Assembly: GCF_014762705.1 (NCBI RefSeq)
Contig: NZ_JABURL010000070.1
Coordinates: forward strand, 1-64,000
From: Cyclobacterium sp.
GTDB taxonomy: Bacteria > Bacteroidota > Bacteroidia > Cytophagales > Cyclobacteriaceae
DNA: 64,000 bases
Reading direction: 5' to 3'
Shown here: positions 47,961 through 56,321 of the stretch, piece by piece
How the letters are laid out: every line of letters begins with the position of its first letter
Position numbering within the stretch: position 1 is the first letter of the stretch
Translations under genes and position numbers: made by a program
Notes under the pieces: generated by a model
What the model saw: only the letters and a program-made list of their open reading frames with translations
The model's database searches: none
Told to the model about the DNA's origin: nothing

Positions 47961-48246
47961 ACTAATAAACCAATGGTGATTCCCTGGGTTTTGGGAAGTC
48001 TTCATTTCTTTTTCATAAAACAGGTAATACTAAGGATTTTCCATTTTGGATGCAATCAAAGTGAAATCGTATGTGTCAATTTGTGGCTGCACCAATAAAA
48101 ACCACCGAAAATAATTGATGGAAAAGAATCCTTAAGAAGAATTTATTTTTAACCCTTTTTGGACCAAATCCCCAATGATTTTTTATTTGATCAAATTATG
48201 CTAAATTAAGGTGTTTTGGATGGTGGTTTAAATAAAACAGATAGTT

Positions 48247-50217
48247 ATGCCTGAAAAATACGCATTAACCTTAACGCTTACTTTGGTATTCCATTTAATG
48301 GTATATGCTGCCGGTAATACACAGCCATGCCCGGAATCATTCATTACCAGTGGTATGCCTGCCAACTATGTGGAAATAATTTCTCCTGAAAAAACAGTTC
48401 AGATTCCTCTTAATCATGTCAGGGTTTTTCCAGGGGGAAAAGAGCGGATATATATTTTATTACCGGATATATTGACATCGCTATCAACCCCCATCATCCG
48501 CTGGAATGAATTGGTACTTAAAAAACCGTTAAATTCCGATGAAAACTGGGCAGGAACCATTGACAGGAAAAGTTTTTACCCTACCCCTTGTATTCCTTTA
48601 TTGAAAGACGGTAACTTTTCTTCTGCGGAATCAAATGAAGGGTTCACTTACGAAACAACAAATAATAAAGTAAGTGTGAAGGGAAATATTTCCTTTGCTC
48701 AAACTTCAGGAATACAACTGGTAATTCACTTGAATATCGATCAGCAGGATATTCCAATGCCATTGATTAATGATCTTGATGGTGAAATTTTCACCAGAAA
48801 TGGAGCCATTCCTATTTCATCAGGAGAAATTAGTTATATACCCAGTTCAGAAGTTTTAAAAGGTTCCGGATTGGCTGAAGGTACTGCCATGAACCAAAGT
48901 TTCGAATTTCTTATTCCTGATTATCGGGGAGAACCTGGAATATTTGCTGTCAATGAAGGGGACAACCGGCAGGATGTTTTTTATATTTATAAAATAGAAG
49001 GAAAGCCTGAGGAAACCCTGACCATAAGCAAATATGCATTAAAACCGGAAAACCTAGTAACCAAATCTTTTTTTAAAATCAACCCATTTGACATGGATTT
49101 ATTGAATCCCGATGAATTGATTCCGGTAGCAAACTACCATAGCCAGTCAATATTGATTGATCCAAAACCCTCCCCAACCTTTTTACCCTTGACGAATAAT
49201 GCTTTTGAAGGCAATTCACCAACTTTTGTACAATTGAAGAATTTGACTTTACCTGTGAAATTGGGTCAAGTACCCTGGGAAAAAAACTTCACTTTTTCAT
49301 TCGAAAACTTACCCATTTGGAATATTGATTTTCAGGAGGAAAGCGATAGTGACGGTTTGAAAAAGATCGCTGTCAGGTATAAACCTCCGGGAAATCCTGA
49401 TGAACAGCCAGCATTAGCAGAGAGACTCACCTACAAGCAGGTGGAGCAAATAAATGCTGGTTTCATGGAAATATTTAAATCTTTTGATGAAACCAGCGAT
49501 ACGGTAAAACTCAAGACCGGGATTTTACAATTATTTGAAAACAACAATCTAAAAACAGAGGCAAAGATCTCAGACAATTTTGAGCCATTTTTAGTCACTA
49601 CCATTAGTGGTTTTAGGGAGGCGGAAAAATATGCCCTTTCTTCAGGATCTGGAGATTTTAATCCTTCTATGAATACTGAGGGGCTGGAATTACTTCCTGT
49701 TGAATTAATTCTGAAAAACGAAAATGGATTTCCGGAATCCAGGTCTTTTGATTTCCATAACACTGCCATATCAGTAACCTATGAAGGCGACAGCATCGCC
49801 ATTACTGCCTCAAATGAAACACAGGGACTGCAAAAATTAATGGTGCCCAATTCAGGGTTGTTTGATATTTATCAATTTTATGGTATACTGAGCCAACTTC
49901 CCCTGGAAGATGGGTATAAAACTGATTTGGCTTTTTTTGATGTAAGCCCTAAAATGGTACTGAATATTGGACAGGATTCAAATCGGGAAAGGCTTCTCAT
50001 CAGACCTGTTTACATACATGCCTCCGTTGAAGTTCAGGAAAGCCTGACCTACCAGGGCCAGGCGGCTTATAAACTTAAAGTTCAATTCAATGGCTTGAAC
50101 AACCCTTTATTTGCCGAAAGCTATGAAGAAAATTTCACGGGCACCTATTTTGTAAGCCAAACATCACCACATCAAGTTATCAGGGCCTCCTTTGAAGAAG
50201 GTTTGGTCCTTCAATAG
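48247..50217 (+). CDS. Exported protein of unknown function
   Basis: Unrecognised 656-residue protein. A signal peptide (LTLTLTLVFHLMVYAAGN) is followed by a mature part with many short beta-strand-like stretches and few cysteines (a CPES and a PTPCIP segment early on). The C-terminal 130 residues (YQGQAAYKLKVQFNGLN, FTGTYFVSQTSPHQVIRASF) resemble by eye the beta-rich periplasmic DUF3108-like proteins, but this is weak. The predicted product is periplasmic or outer-membrane associated. It lies 8 bases before a lipoprotein with a glycosidase-like fold, so the two probably act together. Confidence 0.6.
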   Translation: MPEKYALTLTLTLVFHLMVYAAGNTQPCPESFITSGMPANYVEIISPEKTVQIPLNHVRVFPGGKERIYILLPDILTSLSTPIIRWNELVLKKPLNSDENWAGTIDRKSFYPTPCIPLLKDGNFSSAESNEGFTYETTNNKVSVKGNISFAQTSGIQLVIHLNIDQQDIPMPLINDLDGEIFTRNGAIPISSGEISYIPSSEVLKGSGLAEGTAMNQSFEFLIPDYRGEPGIFAVNEGDNRQDVFYIYKIEGKPEETLTISKYALKPENLVTKSFFKINPFDMDLLNPDELIPVANYHSQSILIDPKPSPTFLPLTNNAFEGNSPTFVQLKNLTLPVKLGQVPWEKNFTFSFENLPIWNIDFQEESDSDGLKKIAVRYKPPGNPDEQPALAERLTYKQVEQINAGFMEIFKSFDETSDTVKLKTGILQLFENNNLKTEAKISDNFEPFLVTTISGFREAEKYALSSGSGDFNPSMNTEGLELLPVELILKNENGFPESRSFDFHNTAISVTYEGDSIAITASNETQGLQKLMVPNSGLFDIYQFYGILSQLPLEDGYKTDLAFFDVSPKMVLNIGQDSNRERLLIRPVYIHASVEVQESLTYQGQAAYKLKVQFNGLNNPLFAESYEENFTGTYFVSQTSPHQVIRASFEEGLVLQ

Positions 50218-50225
50218 CCCATAAA

Positions 50226-51899
50226 ATGAAAAATGATTTAGATTCAACTTCGCTCCATCAATTGTTATTCCTCATCATCCTTGCTGTAAGTGTGTGTCTG
50301 AGTGCTTGTAAAGAGAAAATTCCTTCCCCTACAGAAGAAGAAGTATCTCAGGCCATGGAGAATGGATATCTGGCACATGAAGGATATAGCCGTTCCTTGA
50401 AATTTGTTGATGATTGGCTCAAACATGCTGATCCTGAAACCGGTCTTATACCCCGAAACCTGGGTGATAGCAAAGACATTTGGAATGCTAAAGATGCAGC
50501 GGCAGACAATTATCCATTTATGGTAATGACAGCAGCCATTTTGGACAGCAACTTGTACCAGGGCAAAATGATGCAAATCCTTGAAAAAGAAAAAAATCTA
50601 TCCAATAGACTGGACCGGCTTCCAGACACTTACTCATTTTCAAAACAAGGATTTGAACAAGAAATCCTGAACAAAGATGAGATCATATTTGGGGCATCAG
50701 AATATGTAAAAGACGGATTATTGCCTCTTACAGAATACATTGGGCAAACGGCCTGGTCAGAAAGGATGATCGAGCTTGTGGATGACATTTGGAAGCATGC
50801 CGAATATGAAACACCATATGGGTTACTCCCCTCCTTGAATGTGGAAGTAAACGGGGAATTGTTACAGGTTCTTTCCCGGGTCTACTGGATGACTGGAGAA
50901 AAAAAATACCTGGACTGGGCCATCCGTCTTGGTGATTATTATTTGCTGGGTGAGCAGCACCCTACAGATGACTTCGAAGTGTTACGCCTCCGGGATCATG
51001 GGTGCGAGATTGTTTCAGGTTTATGTGAATTGTACATTACTACTGCTTTTGCTGCAAAGGAAAAGAAATCAGCTTATCAGGATGCCATATACCGCATGTT
51101 GGATCGCATATTGGAAGTAGGCACCAATGGCCACGGCCTTTTTTATAATCAAATTAACCCCCAAACCGGAGAAATCCTGGATGAAGGTATTGCAGATACT
51201 TTTGGATATACCCTCAATGCCTATTATGGGGTTTATTTGTTGGACCAACATGAAGCTTACAGAAATGCAGTTTTGACAGCATTGGCCAATTTGGATCAAT
51301 ACGAATATTATGATTGGGAAAGAGGCAGTGCGGATGGATATGCAGATGCTATTGAATCTGCCCTCAACCTGTATAATCGGGAAAACAACAGTGCAACTGC
51401 CAATTGGATCGATACCCAAACCCAACACATGTGGTCTCTCCAGGATTCTGCTCACAGAAGTGGGGCCACAGCCTATCAGGGAAATGGAATCATTGAGGGT
51501 TGGCATGGAGATGGAAACTTTGCCAGGACCACGCTGATGTATTGTCTCTGGAAAAGCCAGGGCCTGACCGCAAAGCCATGGTCCAGGCAATTATACATGG
51601 GTGCCATTCCAAAAGAAAATGGGATCCTTATTACCCTGTTAAGTGAGGAACCCTGGAAAGGTAAAATCAATTTTGATGTACCCAGACACCAAGAGATTTT
51701 CCGATTGCCTTTGGACTATCCCAGAATCAATCAATTCCCTGAATGGTTTACCATTTCCCCGGAGAAAAAATACCAGGTCCACTTCCCTTCAGGAGAAACC
51801 AGGCAAACCTATAGGGGTAAGGAATTGTTAGAAGGGCTTGAGATTGATTTGGAAGAAAACCAACAGATTTTCTTGCTGATTTACCCCCTGGAAAAATGA
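50226..51899 (+). CDS. Lipoprotein with (alpha/alpha)6 six-hairpin glycosidase-like fold
   Basis: A 557-residue lipoprotein. The signal ends in AVSVCLSACKEK with Cys near residue 28. The mature region is rich in aromatic residues and Gly-Asp turns spaced as in alpha/alpha toroid sugar-active enzymes: LIPRNLGDSKDIWNAKDAAA near 75, DFEVLRLRDHGCEIVSGL near 245, YDWERGSADGYADAIESAL near 360, and HMWSLQDSAHRSGATAYQGN near 400 followed by GWHGDGNFARTTLMY. The last 80 residues form a beta domain. The family was not identified; a glycoside hydrolase, lyase or epimerase acting on a glycan is inferred from fold and aromatic content only. Its 3' end overlaps the convergent glycosyltransferase gene by 19 bases. 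Confidence 0.65.
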   Translation: MKNDLDSTSLHQLLFLIILAVSVCLSACKEKIPSPTEEEVSQAMENGYLAHEGYSRSLKFVDDWLKHADPETGLIPRNLGDSKDIWNAKDAAADNYPFMVMTAAILDSNLYQGKMMQILEKEKNLSNRLDRLPDTYSFSKQGFEQEILNKDEIIFGASEYVKDGLLPLTEYIGQTAWSERMIELVDDIWKHAEYETPYGLLPSLNVEVNGELLQVLSRVYWMTGEKKYLDWAIRLGDYYLLGEQHPTDDFEVLRLRDHGCEIVSGLCELYITTAFAAKEKKSAYQDAIYRMLDRILEVGTNGHGLFYNQINPQTGEILDEGIADTFGYTLNAYYGVYLLDQHEAYRNAVLTALANLDQYEYYDWERGSADGYADAIESALNLYNRENNSATANWIDTQTQHMWSLQDSAHRSGATAYQGNGIIEGWHGDGNFARTTLMYCLWKSQGLTAKPWSRQLYMGAIPKENGILITLLSEEPWKGKINFDVPRHQEIFRLPLDYPRINQFPEWFTISPEKKYQVHFPSGETRQTYRGKELLEGLEIDLEENQQIFLLIYPLEK

Positions 51900-53143
51900 A
51901 AACTGTCCAGCGCTTTGAAGGCTTCCAGTAAATCTGTCAATTCACCATTTTTGGAATGTCCTGAAAGAAGAAATAGCAGTTCTTTGCCCGCAATTTTAAC
52001 GGGTAAATTAGGGAAATACCGGTCCCTGAGGTAATGGGTCAGCTTGAGTACCATGAAGCCATCCATCCATTGCCAAAATCTTTTGAAAAAGGCGGCTTTA
52101 TTGCTGGATTGTCTCCTTATTTCTTCAACCTGACTTTCAAAATTCACTTCTTTCAAAAACTCATGGATGGGATGGGGTAGGTCTAACTCTTCGGCCTTTT
52201 GCGAAAAGAATAAAGGCACCTGAATAAAAAATGATTTCATACAGCGATAAATATCAGGATGATAGGTCAATTTTTCCGGATTTGTAGCTGCCAAATATTC
52301 CAGTTGAGCTCTGCCTGTCCCAAAGGGTACCCGGTCGGATATCCGACAAGAAGGATAAACCGTACCTGACAAGTAGGTAAACCCATTTACAGGAAGTAAC
52401 TTGTGCATAAAGTAAAAATCCTCGCCTGCCTTTCTCCTATTCATGCCCCCCGACCTGGCATAAGCTGATGCTTTTACCGCCATACAGGAACCTACCGTGT
52501 GGCAGGCAAAGGGATACCCGGCCCATTTCAATCCCTGAATATAACAGCGGAGATGAAGTTCATATTGAATGATTCCCAACTGTAACTGTTGGTCAGTTTC
52601 CAGTCGATAAAGATGGTCAAATTGGAAATGGGCCAATTTGATGGCCGGATCGCTGAAACCTCTTTGGGCAGCCTGAAAATAATCAGGAGAAACTTCACAG
52701 TCGGCATCCAAACACAGAATAGGCCCATCCTTTCCCAGCATTCCCCAACGCCTCAGGGCCTCATCCATGCCTATTTTCCTCGCCCATCCTGCTCCTGCTT
52801 TATTGGCTGCTAGCTTTTCCTCTCGTATGACTTTGATCTGTAAAAATCCCTGTTTGTGCTGGTCTTTCCAGGACTCTATTTGGTCTACCGTTTTTTGATT
52901 TGCCTCCAGAACAGATTGACTTGACCCGGCAGCAGCATTGATCACCACTATGATTTCCACAATCCCGTCCGGAGCGTCACATTGATACAGCGACTCTAAA
53001 GTTTTCCTTATATCCGGCTCCTTAAAGGAGGGTATAACCACTACCATACACAGGTCAGCTGAAGGACATTCAGGGAAAAAGGGCGGTTTTACCTGAAATC
53101 TATGGATATAGGTTTGGATTAATTCCTGCATGGGTTTGGTCAT
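51881..53143 (-). CDS. Family 2 glycosyltransferase
   Basis: A 420-residue cytosolic or membrane-associated inverting glycosyltransferase. The GT-A core includes MVVVIPSFKEPDIRKTLESL near residues 32-51, the donor-metal motif CLDADCEVSPDYFQ near 149, and the acceptor-side MNRRKAGEDFYFMHKLLPV near 240, whose GED fits the GT2 ED(F/Y) catalytic position. It has no obvious membrane segments. It diverges from miaE and converges with the lipoprotein gene upstream. Sugar and acceptor are unknown. Confidence 0.85.
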   Translation of the reverse strand: MTKPMQELIQTYIHRFQVKPPFFPECPSADLCMVVVIPSFKEPDIRKTLESLYQCDAPDGIVEIIVVINAAAGSSQSVLEANQKTVDQIESWKDQHKQGFLQIKVIREEKLAANKAGAGWARKIGMDEALRRWGMLGKDGPILCLDADCEVSPDYFQAAQRGFSDPAIKLAHFQFDHLYRLETDQQLQLGIIQYELHLRCYIQGLKWAGYPFACHTVGSCMAVKASAYARSGGMNRRKAGEDFYFMHKLLPVNGFTYLSGTVYPSCRISDRVPFGTGRAQLEYLAATNPEKLTYHPDIYRCMKSFFIQVPLFFSQKAEELDLPHPIHEFLKEVNFESQVEEIRRQSSNKAAFFKRFWQWMDGFMVLKLTHYLRDRYFPNLPVKIAGKELLFLLSGHSKNGELTDLLEAFKALDSFHFSRG

Positions 53144-53355
53144 ATGCTTAGAGACTTCAAAAATGAAAAAGAAATACTACATTTGCTTTCTTTAATGACT
53201 TAAATTCTATTTACCCCTTATGTAACCAGGCATAACGGAAGGGACAGACAAAGGGATGCCCGGATAGGTATCCGGACAACATGCGAAATTCTCCCCGGAG
53301 TGTGGAATCAATGCTACGGGGGAAATTATGACAGCTCTACAACAATTATAAACAC

Positions 53356-53943
53356 ATGAAATATTCCATAGACCTTACCACTTCTTCTTCCCAAGCCTGG
53401 CTGGATGCAGTCATGGGCGATTTTGATGCCTTCCTTCAGGACCATGCGGATTGCGAAAGAAAAGCTTCCGCCATGGCGACTTCATTGATCGCCAAATACC
53501 CTGACCGGGAAAAAATCATTCCAGACATGATCGAGACGGCCATAGAGGAACTGGAGCATTTCCAACAGGTATTTGAACTCATGCAGCAAAGAAAAGTGGC
53601 ATTGAATAAAGAAATGAAGGAGGATCCCTACATCCGGCAATTGATGCCATTAACCCATGGAGGAACTCCCGAAAGCAGGTTTTTATCACGCATGCTTCTG
53701 GGATCAATAGTAGAATGCAGGGGCTGTGAAAGGTTCAGAATGATTTCTGAAGCCCAGGAAGATGAAGACCTAAAGAAATTCTACAAAAACCTATGGACCT
53801 CAGAAGCCAAACATGGCAACATTTATGTAGAACTGACACTGGAATATTTTGATGAGAAAATCGTTTACGACCGTTTGCAAGAAATGATGGAATTCGAAGG
53901 CGGGGTAGTCAAAAAGCTACCCGTTAAGCCAGCCTTACATTAA
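53356..53943 (+). CDS. miaE: MiaE-type tRNA-(ms2io6A) hydroxylase
   Basis: A non-heme di-iron monooxygenase that hydroxylates the isopentenyl group of ms2i6A at tRNA position 37. The 195-residue helical protein has both di-iron ligand blocks: DHADCERKASAMA near residue 30 with the ExxH in EELEHFQQV near residue 67, then SIVECRGCERFRMISE near 115 with SEAKHGNIYVELTLEYF near 145. The length matches bacterial MiaE. Its stop codon TAA overlaps the reverse-strand stop of the next gene (shared TTAA at 53940-53943). Two small hairpins precede it between the divergent GT2 gene and this start. Confidence 0.88.
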   Translation: MKYSIDLTTSSSQAWLDAVMGDFDAFLQDHADCERKASAMATSLIAKYPDREKIIPDMIETAIEELEHFQQVFELMQQRKVALNKEMKEDPYIRQLMPLTHGGTPESRFLSRMLLGSIVECRGCERFRMISEAQEDEDLKKFYKNLWTSEAKHGNIYVELTLEYFDEKIVYDRLQEMMEFEGGVVKKLPVKPALH

Positions 53944-54977
53944 TCTTTCTTATCCTGATTTCCTTTTGGTAGTCCTGACGCTTGTAAAGCCTTTTTCTCC
54001 TCCAGTTTTTTATGGATAATATCTGCGGGATATTTCAGGGTAAGTTCTCTGATTTCATAGGAAAACTCGTTATAAAGTTCCTGCCAGATTTCCCTCTCCT
54101 CAGGGGTATACTCATAAAATCCATGCCCGTTGAAAATGCCCTTTCCTCCGGCATCTACAATCTCATTGATTACCTTACCCGGAGCCGCATCATTGTTTAG
54201 TGTAGGGAACAAGTCTTTCATTACCTCCCTGTAACTCCCAATACCGGTAAAGTCCATCCAGCGAAAAACGCCCATCATGGGCAGAAAATATCCTGCTACA
54301 TTTCTGCATGCCCTATCCACATCTTCCACGGTAGCATAATCACCATCGACCAGGTACATGGCCTCCCGATACATGGCATACATCAACCTGTTGGCAATAA
54401 ATCCCGGAAGATCTTTTTTAACCAAAACTGTTTCCTTTTGCCATAAATCTCCCAGGTTATAAAGAAATTGTGCTTTTTCCGGATCACTATTTTCACCACA
54501 TATCACTTCCAGAAAACGGGTAGTATAGGCAGGTTCCATCCAGTGTAAACCGAAAAACCTACCGGGATTACTGACAAACTGCTGTAATGCAGTAATCGGA
54601 ATAGCCGAAGTATTGGTTGTTATGAGCGTATCTTTACCTACAATACCGTCCAGTATTTGAAAGATTTCAGATTTTAATTGTTTATCCTCTTTGATGGATT
54701 CAATAACAAGCTGACTGTTTTTTAAGGCTTCTAAATCTCCTGAGACAGAAAAGTTTTTAAGATAAGTCTCCGCTTTACCCTGAATCAACCCCTTTTCAGC
54801 TGCCAATTTGAAATGATTCCTAACCCTGTGAGCACCAGCTTCCATGGCATCAGGCAGTAGTTCCACGCCCACCACCGGATGCCCCGCCATTAACATACAG
54901 GCAGCAATACTACTGCCCATCAACCCAAGACCAATGATGCCAACCTGAAAATTTTCAGGTTTAAACTCTTTTGACAT
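53940..54977 (-). CDS. 3-hydroxyacyl-CoA dehydrogenase family protein
   Basis: NAD-dependent dehydrogenase of 345 residues. VGIIGLGLMGSSIAACMLMAG near residues 12-32 is the Rossmann GxGxxG motif with VVGVE, which specifies NAD; TTNTSAIPIT near residue 120 and GLHWMEPAYTTRFLEVI near 143-160 are family features, as are GFIANRLMYAMYREA near 193 and the GIGSYREVMKDLFP segment. It is longer than typical 3-hydroxybutyryl-CoA dehydrogenase (about 285) and nearer the lambda-crystallin/L-gulonate 3-dehydrogenase group, so a sugar acid substrate is possible; this is inference. It lies 66 bases after a Gfo/Idh-type gene on the same strand. Confidence 0.8.
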   Translation of the reverse strand: MSKEFKPENFQVGIIGLGLMGSSIAACMLMAGHPVVGVELLPDAMEAGAHRVRNHFKLAAEKGLIQGKAETYLKNFSVSGDLEALKNSQLVIESIKEDKQLKSEIFQILDGIVGKDTLITTNTSAIPITALQQFVSNPGRFFGLHWMEPAYTTRFLEVICGENSDPEKAQFLYNLGDLWQKETVLVKKDLPGFIANRLMYAMYREAMYLVDGDYATVEDVDRACRNVAGYFLPMMGVFRWMDFTGIGSYREVMKDLFPTLNNDAAPGKVINEIVDAGGKGIFNGHGFYEYTPEEREIWQELYNEFSYEIRELTLKYPADIIHKKLEEKKALQASGLPKGNQDKKD

Positions 54978-55043
54978 ATCTTTTATTTATAAAAGCATAC
55001 ATGAAAAATAAAATGATGGGGAAAATCATTAGGAGCCCCCGTA

Positions 55044-56120
55044 TTACAAGGGTACCACTTTTCCAGTCCTTACAGATTCGTCACATGCAAAAGCTATTCT
55101 CAAACTATTGACAGCATCTTCCATATGGTTACTCAAATCCGTATCCTCATGAATGGATTGAAGAAAATATTCCTGTTCGCGCTTGCACAATGCGTTGTGA
55201 TCCGGCTCATCCTTTAAATCAATCCATCTATCATCATGGGCAAATTTTTCATTCTTGTCCAGTTCTGAGCGATGATACAATAAAGACTCTGTTTTGGTAT
55301 GGGCTTCGATACTGTCAGATTTTCCACTTCCCCCGGCTTCTTTGGCAACAATGGATACGGAGCCGGCAGGCCCAAAAACATCTTTGATAAAAAATGCCGT
55401 TTCACTGACCATTGGTCCCCATCCGGCTTCATACCAACCCACGGACCCATCTTCAAACCTGATCTGAAGGTTACCATAATTGTAATTACCCGCTGGTATC
55501 ACTTCTGTTAATCTTGCTCCTATAGCATATACCTGAATGGGTTTAGAACGGGTCATTTGACACATGACATCAATATAATGCACGCCACAATCCACTATGG
55601 GACTAAGACTTTTCATCAGGTTTCGGTGCAGTGTCCACATCTTACCTTCACTTTGCTGGTTCAAATTCATGCGCATGACCAGGGGCTTGCCCAGCTTTTG
55701 ACTCATCTCAATAAATTTCTCCCAGGAAGGATGGTGCCTCAAAATGTAGCCTACTACCAGTTTTTTATTATTTTTCCTGGCAGCATTGACCACCCTTCTG
55801 GCTCCCTCTACGGTATCGGCCAGCGGCTTTTCCACGAATACATGACAACCTCTCTCAAATGCATCAATAGCAAAAGTTTCATGTGTATCCGGATAGGTAG
55901 AAATGCTTACTGCATCAGGATGGGTAGCATCCATGGCTTTGTAATAATCATCATATAGGGCATAACCTCCCCCAAGTTTTTCATTAAGAATTTCCTTTGT
56001 TTTCCCTCCTGATACCAGGCCTACAATCTCATAACCATCAAGTTGGTGATAAGCCAGGGCATGGGATGCTCCCATATTCCCACAGCCGACTACTAGTATT
56101 TTTATTGTTTTCCGGGTCAT
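55044..56120 (-). CDS. Gfo/Idh/MocA family oxidoreductase
   Basis: Soluble NAD(P)-dependent oxidoreductase of 358 residues. ILVVGCGNMGASHALAYHQL near residues 9-28 is the Rossmann motif, CHVFVEKPLADTVEGARRVV near 93-112 contains the conserved EKP, and HRNLMKSLSPIVDCGVHYID near residue 170 carries the Asp/His of the active site (DCGVHYIDV). No signal peptide is present, so it is cytosolic, unlike the two Tat-leader relatives in the window. It may oxidise or reduce a sugar or inositol at a ring hydroxyl. It is followed by a hydroxyacyl-dehydrogenase-type gene. Confidence 0.85.
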   Translation of the reverse strand: MTRKTIKILVVGCGNMGASHALAYHQLDGYEIVGLVSGGKTKEILNEKLGGGYALYDDYYKAMDATHPDAVSISTYPDTHETFAIDAFERGCHVFVEKPLADTVEGARRVVNAARKNNKKLVVGYILRHHPSWEKFIEMSQKLGKPLVMRMNLNQQSEGKMWTLHRNLMKSLSPIVDCGVHYIDVMCQMTRSKPIQVYAIGARLTEVIPAGNYNYGNLQIRFEDGSVGWYEAGWGPMVSETAFFIKDVFGPAGSVSIVAKEAGGSGKSDSIEAHTKTESLLYHRSELDKNEKFAHDDRWIDLKDEPDHNALCKREQEYFLQSIHEDTDLSNHMEDAVNSLRIAFACDESVRTGKVVPL

Positions 56121-56321
56121 GGTTGATATTTTTTTGTATTTCAGGTTTATCTTTTTATAGATTCAGTCCAATTTATAAAATTTTATCCTAACGAAAGGAA
56201 CTTCAGCTCAATTCTTTCTTCTGGGTTAAAAAGAATTCCATTTAACCCTTTACAAGTCTCTTGAAATCAATCCGAAACAATTATTTGTTAGAAAGTTTGA
56301 AGGCCATATAAGCCGCTTTCA

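Noticed and set aside
47973-48098. 41-codon hydrophobic open frame after the DUF4954 gene
   Set aside because: Composition is hydrophobic (MVIPWVLGSLHFFF) but there is no clear signal peptide or promoter; chance frame most likely.
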